Shown piece by piece: positions 31,547 to 39,461 of a DNA stretch of 64,000 nucleotides. The first letter of the stretch is position 1; each line of letters begins with the position of its first letter. Location of the stretch: positions 1 to 64,000 of the forward strand of contig NZ_FOLI01000001.1 of the NCBI RefSeq assembly GCF_900112405.1, written 5' to 3'. The stretch is from Fructobacillus durionis (GTDB taxonomy: Bacteria; Bacillota; Bacilli; Lactobacillales; Lactobacillaceae). The notes beneath the pieces were generated by a model. The model had not been told where the DNA came from. It saw only the letters and a program-made list of their open reading frames with translations, and did not search any database. The translations under genes were made by a program, and so were the position numbers.

Positions 31547-32761
31547 ATGGAACTTGAATTTAACAAACGACTCAAAAAAAATAAGAAGAAGCATCCCGTT
31601 CGTAATATTATCCTAATTATTTTAGCTTTGTTAATTGTCGGTGGAGCTTCTGCCCTTTATGTTAACCATCGCGGGTATTCGGCGAAGAACCCTGATGATA
31701 TGTCCTTGACTGAGGTTAAGGTTTCTTCATCCGATTCAATCTCACAGGTTGGTAAGAAGCTGCAGAAGAAGGGCCTAATTCGTAACGAACGTTATTTGAC
31801 TCGATATGCAAAGCGCTATGGTGCTAAGTCAATCAAATCTGGTACCTATCTCTTCTCCCCAGTGCAAAGCATCGATAATGTTTACGAAGAACTGGCTCAA
31901 GGCCCTGAAGAAACCCCAGTCTTAGATTCAGGTTACACTTACATCGATGGCAATAAAACGGCTGCACAGACTGCCGGTACCATGGCAGACGCGGCAAACG
32001 TTTCAAAGACCGATTTGTTAAAGGCATACTCTGACAAAGACCTGATTAAGGAAATGAAGGAAAAGTATCCAAAGCTTTTCTTGAATGCTAAGTCTGATTT
32101 GACTTTGTACGATCTGGTGATGCCAGGTATTTATAAGCTGAAGGACGAAAAGTCTGCAGATGCCCTTGTTCGTGACTTGATTAAGCGAACAAATAAGGAA
32201 ATGAAGGATTATTATCCCGAGTTGAAGAGCAATGGTATTCCAGTTTCAACTGCTGTTCTTCTAGCTGAAAATGGTGGTAAGACGGAGTTCGACCGTCGCT
32301 TAGCCTTTATCAAGAAGATTGCCTCGTATGCACAGCAACTAAAGAAGGACTACGGAATTCTTCCTTCAATTTCAATTGCACAGGCAATTCATGAGTCAAA
32401 CTGGGATGATTCAGCTCTTTCTTCTAAGTACAATAACTTTTATGGTGTTAAAACGGATGATACGACTACTGGAAAGTCGGTTGTTTTGGAAACACAGGAA
32501 GTTGAGAATGGGGTTACTGTAACGAAGAAGGCACGCTTTGCGGTCTATGCTTCTTATAAGGATTCTATGAAAGCCCATGCAAAGACTTTGGTCAATGGTA
32601 ATACTTGGAATGCTAACCAGTTTAAGGATGTGATTGCAGCAACGAATTATAAGGATGCAGCGCAAGCTCTTTATGATGATTCTTATGCAACAGATCCAAA
32701 TTATCCTGCAGCCATTATTCGAATTATCCAAAATTGGAATTTGGTTCAGTATGATAAGTAA
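31547..32761 (+). CDS. YceG/MltG-like N-terminus fused to a GH73 glucosaminidase
   Basis: A membrane-anchored 404-aa protein. It has a basic N-terminus, one membrane segment (about 20-40), a YceG LysM-like part (about 55-120: SISQVGKKLQKKGLIRNERY, then SGTYLFSP) and a YceG-type helical part to about 255 (LYDLVMPGIYKL). At the point where MltG has its catalytic Glu (here near E241, LLAENGG) the sequence passes into a GH73 endo-beta-N-acetylglucosaminidase domain (about 265-404) with the catalytic E283 in QAIHESNWDDSAL and NNFYGVK. It should cleave peptidoglycan glycan strands at the cell surface. The combination is unusual and the YceG half is assigned by pattern only. Confidence 0.78.
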   Translation: MELEFNKRLKKNKKKHPVRNIILIILALLIVGGASALYVNHRGYSAKNPDDMSLTEVKVSSSDSISQVGKKLQKKGLIRNERYLTRYAKRYGAKSIKSGTYLFSPVQSIDNVYEELAQGPEETPVLDSGYTYIDGNKTAAQTAGTMADAANVSKTDLLKAYSDKDLIKEMKEKYPKLFLNAKSDLTLYDLVMPGIYKLKDEKSADALVRDLIKRTNKEMKDYYPELKSNGIPVSTAVLLAENGGKTEFDRRLAFIKKIASYAQQLKKDYGILPSISIAQAIHESNWDDSALSSKYNNFYGVKTDDTTTGKSVVLETQEVENGVTVTKKARFAVYASYKDSMKAHAKTLVNGNTWNANQFKDVIAATNYKDAAQALYDDSYATDPNYPAAIIRIIQNWNLVQYDK

Positions 32762-32762
32762 T

Positions 32763-32791
32763 AAAAAGGCCTAGTTTTCTAGGCCTTTTTT
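32763..32791 (+). terminator. terminator after the GH73 fusion gene
   Basis: AAAAAGGCCTAG/(C)TAGGCCTTTTT with a TTTT-rich loop and T tract. Confidence 0.88.
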
Positions 32792-32843
32792 ATATTTATA
32801 AGAGATAACGGGGATTTTTATTACAAAAAATACAAAAAAAGTG

Positions 32844-32872
32844 TTGTGTAAGCGGTTACATTACTATATAAT
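32844..32872 (+). promoter_or_regulatory. glcU copy 1 promoter with cre site
   Basis: TTGTGT (32844-32849) and TATAAT (32867-32872) are 17 bases apart. TGTAAGCGGTTACA (32847-32860) matches the CcpA cre consensus and overlaps the -35 and spacer, a position that gives repression. Confidence 0.8.
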
Positions 32873-32906
32873 AATATTTGTAATCAAGTGAAAGGAGTCC
32901 ACTAAG

Positions 32907-33851
32907 ATGGATTTTGCAATTATTATGGCCTTGCTCCCTGCCTTGTTCTGGGGGTCAGTTGGTATCGTTACCACAAAGATGGGTGGTACCGCCGCTCAAC
33001 AAACAATGGGAATTTCATTTGGAAGTTTGATCTTTGGATTGCTTCTGATGTTCGCCTACGTTATCCCAAACGGTTTCTACTTGGGACCTGAAATCTGGGT
33101 GACTGGATTACTTTCAGGATTGGTTTGGGCGATGGGAATCGCTTTCCAATTCATGCTCTTTAAGCAAATGGGTGTCTCACTTGGTGTGCCACTTTCAACT
33201 GCTGGACAGATTATTATGAACGCCTTGCTTGCTGCTACGATTTTGGGTGAGTGGACAACGGTTGCCATGTGGGTTGTTGGTATCATTTCAATTGCTCTAG
33301 TTGTAACTGGTGCGGTCTTTATTTCAAAGCCAGATAAGAAGGCTGCGGTTGCATCAAAGATTGATTCAAAGTCAATTTTGTACCTTGTATTATCTACTGC
33401 TGGTTTCATGATGTACTTTGTTTTGCCTAACTTCTTGGCAAAGATTGGCTATGTCTCAGAAGAAGTACGTTCAGCTGGAAACGGTTTGCAATATATGACA
33501 GCCATCATCGGCCCACAGTCTGTTGGTCAAGCTTTGGGTGCTGTATTGATTGTTATCTTTATCTTCCACGAGCAAAAGCAAATGTTTGCTAAGCCTTCAT
33601 GGAAGAACCTCTTGACTGGACTTGTTCAGGCTTTGGGTAACTTGTTCATGTTCTTGGCTGCTGCTAACCCACACGTTGGTCAGACAATCGCTACGACTTT
33701 GTCACAATTGAACATCGTTGTTGGAACGTTTGGTGGTATCTACATCTTGCATGAAAAGAAGACTCCAACTCAAATGAAGACAATTATCATTGGAACCGTC
33801 CTTGTTTTGATTGGGGCCATGATCATTGGAAATATTCATTCCTTTGCCTAA
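32907..33851 (+). CDS. glcU: glucose uptake permease GlcU, copy 1
   Basis: A 314-aa, ten-helix transporter of the glucose/ribose porter (GRP) family, a proton-linked route that heterofermenters use instead of a glucose PTS. Conserved blocks include LLPALFWGSVGIVTTKMGG at the N-terminus, GLVWAMGIAFQFMLFKQMGVSLGVPLSTAGQ in the middle and AANPHVGQTIATTLSQLN near the end. AAAGGAGT precedes the ATG. It is the first of three tandem paralogues, each with its own promoter and terminator. Ribose or another sugar remains possible. Confidence 0.88.
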   Translation: MDFAIIMALLPALFWGSVGIVTTKMGGTAAQQTMGISFGSLIFGLLLMFAYVIPNGFYLGPEIWVTGLLSGLVWAMGIAFQFMLFKQMGVSLGVPLSTAGQIIMNALLAATILGEWTTVAMWVVGIISIALVVTGAVFISKPDKKAAVASKIDSKSILYLVLSTAGFMMYFVLPNFLAKIGYVSEEVRSAGNGLQYMTAIIGPQSVGQALGAVLIVIFIFHEQKQMFAKPSWKNLLTGLVQALGNLFMFLAAANPHVGQTIATTLSQLNIVVGTFGGIYILHEKKTPTQMKTIIIGTVLVLIGAMIIGNIHSFA

Positions 33852-33880
33852 TTACTGAAGTTAATTCTAAATAAAACCTT

Positions 33881-33908
33881 AAGAAAGTGCTTGTCACTTT
33901 CTTTTTTT
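33881..33908 (+). terminator. terminator after glcU copy 1
   Basis: AAGAAAGTG-CTTGT-CACTTTCTTTTTTT. Confidence 0.86.
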
Positions 33909-33918
33909 ATAAAAAGAC

Positions 33919-33947
33919 TTGTGTAAGCGTTTACATTGAGTTACAAT
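33919..33947 (+). promoter_or_regulatory. glcU copy 2 promoter with cre site
   Basis: TTGTGT (33919-33924) and TACAAT (33942-33947) are 17 bases apart, with TGTAAGCGTTTACA (33922-33935) in the same overlapping position as in copy 1. The sequence from the AATCAAGTGAAAGGAGTCCA leader into the first codons is almost identical to that of copy 1, so the duplication included the control region. Confidence 0.8.
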
Positions 33948-33981
33948 AGTATACGTAATCAAGTGAAAGGAGTCCACTAAG

Positions 33982-34926
33982 ATGGATTTTGCAATTATCA
34001 TGGCTTTGCTCCCTGCCTTGTTCTGGGGGTCAGTTGGTCTTGTATCAACTAAGATGGGCGGTTCAGCCGCACAACAAACACTAGGTATGTCAGCAGGTGC
34101 TTTGATCTTCGGATTAATCACAATGTTTGGCTACGTTATCCCTAACGGTTTCTACATGGGGACTGAAGTTTGGGTAGTTGGTCTCTTGTCTGGTTTGGTT
34201 TGGGCAATGGGAATGGCCTTCCAGTTCTTGCTCTTCAAGCAGATGGGTGTGTCACTTGGCGTGCCACTTTCAACTGCCGGACAGATTATTATGAACGCCT
34301 TGTTGGCCGCTACTTTGCTTGGAGAATGGACTTCTGCAGCAATGTGGTTGGTTGGTATCATCTCAATCGGCTTGGTTGTAACGGGTGCCATCTTTATTTC
34401 AAAGCCTGACAAATCTGCAGCAGAACCTTCAAAGATTGATTCTAAGTCAATTTTCTACTTGATCATGTCAACTGTTGGGTTCATGTTGTATTTCGTCTTC
34501 CCTAACTTCTTAGCTAAGGTAGGCTACGTATCAGAAGAAGTACGTTCAGCTGGAAACGGTTTGAACTACATGACTGCCATCGTTGGCCCACAGGCCATTG
34601 GACAGGTTATTGGCGCTTTGATTATCGCTGTCTTCGTTCTTAAAGAAGGTAAGACAATGTTTGCAAAGCCAACTGCCAAGAACTTGGTAACTGGTTTGGT
34701 TTGGGCTTTGGGTAACATCTTCATGTTTGCCTCAGCCGCTAACCCACACGTTGGTCAGACAATTGCCACGACGCTTTCACAATTGTGCATCGTTGTTGGA
34801 ACGTTCGGTGGAATTTACATCTTGGGTGAGAAGAAGTCTTCTACTCAGATGAAGGCAATCATCATTGGTACTATTCTCGTTGTAATTGGTGCTATGATTA
34901 TTGGTAACATTCACTCATTCGCTTGA
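33982..34926 (+). CDS. glcU: glucose uptake permease GlcU, copy 2
   Basis: 314 aa, very close to copy 1 over the whole length, with the same ten-helix GRP pattern: LLPALFWGSVGLVSTKMGG, GLVWAMGMAFQFLLFKQMGVSLGVPLSTAGQ, AANPHVGQTIATTLSQLC. The closest divergence is in the charged loop near residues 145-160 (SKPDKSAAEPSKIDSKS). It has the same ribosome-binding site and leader as copy 1. Recent tandem duplication is the simplest reading; different affinity or sugar range would explain retention but is not shown. Confidence 0.88.
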   Translation: MDFAIIMALLPALFWGSVGLVSTKMGGSAAQQTLGMSAGALIFGLITMFGYVIPNGFYMGTEVWVVGLLSGLVWAMGMAFQFLLFKQMGVSLGVPLSTAGQIIMNALLAATLLGEWTSAAMWLVGIISIGLVVTGAIFISKPDKSAAEPSKIDSKSIFYLIMSTVGFMLYFVFPNFLAKVGYVSEEVRSAGNGLNYMTAIVGPQAIGQVIGALIIAVFVLKEGKTMFAKPTAKNLVTGLVWALGNIFMFASAANPHVGQTIATTLSQLCIVVGTFGGIYILGEKKSSTQMKAIIIGTILVVIGAMIIGNIHSFA

Positions 34927-34958
34927 TATTGATAATTAATTAACAATATAAAAAAAGA

Positions 34959-34986
34959 AAAGGAAGTGCTTGGCACTTCCTTTTTT
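34959..34986 (+). terminator. terminator after glcU copy 2
   Basis: AAAAGGAAGTGC-TTG-GCACTTCCTTTTTT. Confidence 0.9.
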
Positions 34987-35082
34987 ATATGGATAAATCT
35001 ATTGAAATTCCTTTATATAGGTACTTTAAGAACAATAACCATATTCTTTCTATTCTATTTGTGAATAATTAACAAATAAACG

Positions 35083-35110
35083 TTGTGTATTATTTCACAG
35101 TATGTATAAT
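35083..35110 (+). promoter_or_regulatory. glcU copy 3 promoter without an intact cre
   Basis: TTGTGT (35083-35088) and TATAAT (35105-35110) with a 16-base spacer. At the place of the cre the sequence is TGTATTATTTCACA, which keeps the outer TGTA and CA but has lost the central CG, so CcpA should not bind. Confidence 0.6.
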
Positions 35111-35141
35111 TGGCCTTGTACGAAAGTAAAGGGGAAAGAAA

Positions 35142-36086
35142 ATGGACATTGCCATTGTACTAGCTTTACTACCAGCTTTATTTTGGGGCTCGGTAGGGAT
35201 TGTCGCCACCAAGATTGGTGGATCAGCTTCACAACAAACTTTAGGAATATCCGCAGGGGCTTTATTATTTGGGCTGTTTGTGATGTTTGGATATGTTATT
35301 CCAAATGGTTTTTACCTGGGGCCAGAGGTTTGGATTGTTGGGATTTTGTCTGGTTTAGTCTGGGCTGTTGGAACCGCTTATCAACTATTAACGTATAAGC
35401 GCTTAGGCGTCGCTTTAGGGCTTGCACTTTCAACTGCTGGGCAAATTATCATGAACGCCTTATTGGCAGCTACAATCCTTGGAGAATGGTCTACAGTAGC
35501 CATGTGGGCCGTGGGAATTATTTCGATCGCTTTAGTTGTTACGGGAGCCTTCTTCATTTCAACGCCTGATAAGTCCGATGCCAGCAAGCCAAAGGTTGAT
35601 TTTAAGTCAATGCTTTACCTGACAATTTCAACAGCCGGTTTCATGATTTACTTCGTTCTACCAAATTTCTTAGCAAAAATCGGGTACATTTCATCATCCG
35701 TTCGAACTGCTGGAAATGGATTGAATTATATGACTGCCTTGCTTGGCCCCCAGGCTTTAGGTCAGGTAGTTGGAGCCGTCTTAATTGTTATCTTTGTCTT
35801 CCATGAAAAGGACGCCATGTTGGAAGCACCATCGTGGAAAAACATGCTGACAGGGGTTGTTTGGGCCTTAGGTAACATTTTTATGTTTATCTCTGCTGCG
35901 AACCCGGCGGTTGGTCAAACCATCGCGACAACGCTTTCACAGTTGAATTTAGTTGTGGGAACCTTCTCAGGGATCTACATTCTTCACGAGAAGAAGTCGT
36001 CCCGTCAAATGAAAGCAATTATCATTGGAACAATCCTGATTGTGCTTGGTGCGATGATTATTGGTAATATTCATTCTTTCGCATAA
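35142..36086 (+). CDS. glcU: glucose uptake permease GlcU, copy 3 (divergent)
   Basis: 314 aa with the same GRP fold but the most divergent of the three: it has GTAYQLLTYKRLGVALGLALSTAGQ where copies 1 and 2 have AFQFMLFKQMGVSLGVPLSTAGQ, and NPAVGQ for NPHVGQ. Codon choice also differs, with more TTA and GGG than in its neighbours. This fits an older duplication or a copy expressed at a lower level. Substrate preference may differ through the changed helix 3-4 region. AGGGGAAAG precedes the ATG. Confidence 0.85.
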   Translation: MDIAIVLALLPALFWGSVGIVATKIGGSASQQTLGISAGALLFGLFVMFGYVIPNGFYLGPEVWIVGILSGLVWAVGTAYQLLTYKRLGVALGLALSTAGQIIMNALLAATILGEWSTVAMWAVGIISIALVVTGAFFISTPDKSDASKPKVDFKSMLYLTISTAGFMIYFVLPNFLAKIGYISSSVRTAGNGLNYMTALLGPQALGQVVGAVLIVIFVFHEKDAMLEAPSWKNMLTGVVWALGNIFMFISAANPAVGQTIATTLSQLNLVVGTFSGIYILHEKKSSRQMKAIIIGTILIVLGAMIIGNIHSFA

Positions 36087-36090
36087 AAAT

Positions 36091-36130
36091 AAAAGAGTAG
36101 TGGACATTATAAGGTCCTCTACTCTTTTTT
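36091..36130 (+). terminator. terminator after glcU copy 3
   Basis: AAAAGAGTAGTGGAC/GTCCTCTACTCTTTT (a few mismatches) with T6. Confidence 0.85.
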
Positions 36131-36140
36131 ATTGCATAAA

Positions 36141-36163
36141 AAAAGACCGCTGAGCGGTCTTTT
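36141..36163. terminator. greA terminator (minus strand)
   Basis: AAAAGACCGC-TGA-GCGGTCTTTT. On the minus strand the long A run at 36137-36144 becomes the T tract after greA. Confidence 0.85.
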
Positions 36164-36166
36164 CTA

Positions 36167-36655
36167 TTACTTAGCACTTTCGACTTTGAGAATCTTAACT
36201 TCGATCATCACATCGTTTGGAAGTGGCACGCGAACAGTGTCGCCTTGGTGCTTTTCAAGCAAGGCAGCAGCCATTGGTGATTCGTTTGAAATTTTACCAG
36301 CCAATGGGTCAGCTTCAACAGAACCGACGATTGTATAAGTTTCAGGTTCTTCGTCAGGCAATTCCTGGAAGGTAACCGTCTTACCCATTGCAACTTGGTC
36401 AGCATCTGAGTCATCAGCTGAAATAATTTCAGCGTTTTCAATCATCTTACGAAGAGTAACGATACGTCCTTCGACGAAGGCTTGTTCATCCTTGGCTGAT
36501 TGGTATTCAGAGTTTTCTGAAAGGTCACCATATGAACGAGCGATTTGGATTCGCTTCGTAATTTCTGGACGCTGACGTGTAATTAAGTCCTCCACCTCAG
36601 CTTGTAATTTATCGCGGCCTTCGGCCGTCATTGGAAATGTTTTTTCTTCCGCCAT
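36167..36655 (-). CDS. greA: transcription elongation factor GreA
   Basis: Rescues backtracked RNA polymerase by stimulating transcript cleavage in the secondary channel. The 162-aa protein has the N-terminal coiled coil (about 10-78) with the conserved tip [20 protein letters not shown], whose acidic residues hold the catalytic Mg2+. The C-terminal FKBP-like domain contains [23 protein letters not shown]. It is a monocistronic gene, with GAAGTTCCATGG at the start region. Confidence 0.96.
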   Translation of the reverse strand: MAEEKTFPMTAEGRDKLQAEVEDLITRQRPEITKRIQIARSYGDLSENSEYQSAKDEQAFVEGRIVTLRKMIENAEIISADDSDADQVAMGKTVTFQELPDEEPETYTIVGSVEADPLAGKISNESPMAAALLEKHQGDTVRVPLPNDVMIEVKILKVESAK

Positions 36656-36709
36656 GGAACTTCATCCTTTCAATGCTTTAGGCATAAAAAATACAGCAAA
36701 CTGACTATA

Positions 36710-39340
36710 TCACGGGCGCTTGCTCCGTGCAAGTGAGAAGAATCTTTTGTATCCGTAAATAAGAGACAACAAGAAGGCAAAAGTCCCGCTAATCACTATT
36801 CCTACCATTAGGTAAGGTGGTGTGTAGGTTAGCACAAGGTGGTGTTTTCCTGGTGTGCTTGGTACCGCCAAGAGACCGCTTGCAACTTGCTTAGTTGCTA
36901 CCGTATGGCCATCTAATTGAGCTTTCCATCCAGGAGCATAAAGGATGGAGGTCATGATGAGTGACTGCTGTTTAGTAGTTGTCATTTCTCCTTCGATACG
37001 GCGAGAACTTGATTTTGTGATTTTTAATGGGTGAGTATGAAGCTTTTCCAAGTCCTTTTGGACTTGCGTTTTATCAAAGGCGTATAGTGCCAAGTCATCT
37101 AGGTAGCCCTTGCTGGTACCTTTTTGAAGGACGATGGCTAAGGTTTGCTCCTGTCCCTTTGCATCGTTTGCAAGATTTAGTGCAACGGTATGATTATAGC
37201 CACTTTCCTGCTTAACTTGATGTCCGTTTAGAGTCAGGATGACGCCCGATAAATCAAAGGCGCCACCAAGGTTCAAGTAGTAGGCACCATCCGTTGTTGG
37301 CGTAAAGGTTAGGAGTAGGCTAGCAGGTTCCTTCTTATTTACCGCTTGAATGACACCGCCAGTAATATTTTCTGACTTAGCTAAATTGTAAGAGCCTGAC
37401 ATGGAAAGGGGTTGTTGGGTGAGCAGGATTTCGGCTTTTTTGCCCGCTAGATAAGTCAGCAGTCGCTCTTGATTTGCTAGAGGATAGCGGATGTTAATCG
37501 GTGTATTTAATGCCTGATTTGAGGCAGCATAGGCAAGTGGAAGAGCTGTTTCATTTTTCTTAATTGCCCAACCCTTACCGGAGGCAACGATTGGAGCATT
37601 TTGATAATCCGGTCGGGTGGACCTTTTAAGAGTATTTGTTTGTTTCGATGAGCTATCGTTACTTTGATCCAGATAGTACTTGAAAGATAGTAGGGAGTCC
37701 AAAACGGTTGTACCGTTGTTATATGAAACCTTGGAATCACCTGAAATTTGTCCCATGTTGCGGTAAAAAGTAGCGGAATTGGCAGGCAATAGGGATGAGA
37801 AGTGTGATCCAGCCTTAAAACTACCTAAAAAGCCATCGTTATAGGTCCGTCCCAGTCCCTCAGCCACACGGTACCAAGAATTATCTTGCTTTAATGATTG
37901 GTTGACTATGCTTACCTGCTTTGCCCCCGATTGGTATTCCTTATTAGTTAGATAAGAAATATGGTTTAGGGTCATGGCCAGGTTCGCTATCAAGAAGAAG
38001 GCGGTTAGAATGCCAAGTACCCAAAGTCGCAGGATGTGTTGGTTTAAAAATAAGAGGGTCAGAATCGTTAATAGGTAAACGAAAAGAAAAGTGAGCAATT
38101 CTGGTTTATCTATATAGGATAGCTTGTTTAGCTGCAGTGAACCGCAGATGGTGATGGCTAAGGTGCCAGCAAGGAAGAATAAACGAGCAAGAATGCTTGG
38201 TAGCCATCCGGGCTGGTAACCACGTGCTGCTAGGATGATAGCAAGTAAGGAAATGAAGAATGAAAAACGAGCTGGGTACCAAACAGGGTATTGACCGCCG
38301 TGGAAAAGCAAAATCAAAGGTGTCCAGCAAGTGGCTAAGATGAGGATGGCCATCGCAAAGAGCGAGAAGAATTTCTCGGTTAAGCGAATCGACTTTTTAG
38401 AGAAGAAGGCCCAAATGAAAAAAATGATAATTGGGGCAACTAAAAAGTTTGCCTGCCCATTCTGCATTTGGTTAAAGTCGAAGGAACCGGGAATTAACTT
38501 AAAGAAAAGAAAGGCCGGGTTGTTTTCAAAGCTGAGTGTCCACTTTGCTGAATGGGTCGTTTTCCCCATTTGAAGTTGCGCGAGTGTGGGTAGCCAAAGC
38601 CAGGCAGTTAGTAGAACGGCGGAAAGGCTAGCGATTGCCACTTTTAATAGAAGAAGGAGGGGCTGCTTTGGCCGCTCGTTAGTCCAGGCGATTGGTAAGT
38701 ATAGGATTAGAAAGAGTGCTAGCATCCAGGCGATGTAGTAGTTCGATAGGATGGCTAAAGATAGAGATAGCGCGAATGGCCAGGCTTTGCTGGTGCGAAG
38801 TAATTTGTGTAGGGTTAAGAGAACGATAGGGACAAGAATTGCCGTATCCAGCCAGAGTAGGTTTAAATCATTTGAGATAAACCAGGCGGAAAGTGGATAG
38901 TTGATGGCAAAAATCGTGACGATGTAGCCCTTTAAATGAAGGGCTCGTTCTAAAAATATGGCCATTGTTAGTCCGGCGAAGGCGATTTTGAGGAGTGTGA
39001 CGAGTAAAATCCAGTCGGGCAAGGTCGTGGGGTTAGCTAGTAAAAAGATAAAGTTAAAGGGCGACATTAAGTAGTAGGACCATTCAGCTACCATGTCGCT
39101 ACCGAGACCGGATGAAAATGAATAGAAAAAAGCGGACGGATCCTGGAGAACTGTATGCTTAAATTGTGCAAAATAATCCAGATACTGTTGCCCTAAATCG
39201 ACAGTTAAAATGGTCGAATTTCCGAAGGGCGCCATGTGCCGATAAATAAAGTATGTTAATAGAAAAAAGAATGGCAACCAAAAAGAGAGTGCCACAGGAC
39301 TATAAAGTGAATTTTGAATTGTTTTTTTCATTCTTATCAT
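36710..39340 (-). CDS. yfhO: YfhO family membrane glycosyltransferase-like protein
   Basis: A large (876 aa) polytopic membrane protein of the YfhO family. About twelve or more membrane segments fill residues 12-450, a mainly extracytoplasmic beta-rich region covers about 470-840 and a final helix lies at about 845-865. The N-terminal block FGNSTILTVDLGQQYLDYFAQFKHT and FSFSSGLGSDMVAEWSYYLMSPFNF are family signatures. In Bacillus and Listeria relatives, YfhO-type proteins glycosylate lipoteichoic or wall teichoic acids; the acceptor here is unknown. The start codon (39340, or the Met at 39331) is not settled because the ribosome-binding site is weak. Divergent from the PBP gene. Confidence 0.86.
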   Translation of the reverse strand: MIRMKKTIQNSLYSPVALSFWLPFFFLLTYFIYRHMAPFGNSTILTVDLGQQYLDYFAQFKHTVLQDPSAFFYSFSSGLGSDMVAEWSYYLMSPFNFIFLLANPTTLPDWILLVTLLKIAFAGLTMAIFLERALHLKGYIVTIFAINYPLSAWFISNDLNLLWLDTAILVPIVLLTLHKLLRTSKAWPFALSLSLAILSNYYIAWMLALFLILYLPIAWTNERPKQPLLLLLKVAIASLSAVLLTAWLWLPTLAQLQMGKTTHSAKWTLSFENNPAFLFFKLIPGSFDFNQMQNGQANFLVAPIIIFFIWAFFSKKSIRLTEKFFSLFAMAILILATCWTPLILLFHGGQYPVWYPARFSFFISLLAIILAARGYQPGWLPSILARLFFLAGTLAITICGSLQLNKLSYIDKPELLTFLFVYLLTILTLLFLNQHILRLWVLGILTAFFLIANLAMTLNHISYLTNKEYQSGAKQVSIVNQSLKQDNSWYRVAEGLGRTYNDGFLGSFKAGSHFSSLLPANSATFYRNMGQISGDSKVSYNNGTTVLDSLLSFKYYLDQSNDSSSKQTNTLKRSTRPDYQNAPIVASGKGWAIKKNETALPLAYAASNQALNTPINIRYPLANQERLLTYLAGKKAEILLTQQPLSMSGSYNLAKSENITGGVIQAVNKKEPASLLLTFTPTTDGAYYLNLGGAFDLSGVILTLNGHQVKQESGYNHTVALNLANDAKGQEQTLAIVLQKGTSKGYLDDLALYAFDKTQVQKDLEKLHTHPLKITKSSSRRIEGEMTTTKQQSLIMTSILYAPGWKAQLDGHTVATKQVASGLLAVPSTPGKHHLVLTYTPPYLMVGIVISGTFAFLLSLIYGYKRFFSLARSKRP

Positions 39341-39461
39341 GTTTTAAGAATACCAAAAAATACCGGATTTTTAGCGGAAAATTCGGACGATATGGTAAAG
39401 TAGAAGAGATTGAAAATGAGTGAATTCACTCGAACTTTTCTTGGAAAGATGAATTGTAATT

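Noticed and set aside
33077-33409. Frames antisense to the glcU genes (33077-33409, 34152-34412, 35381-35587)
   Set aside because: The same shadow appears in all three paralogues, following their sequence identity.
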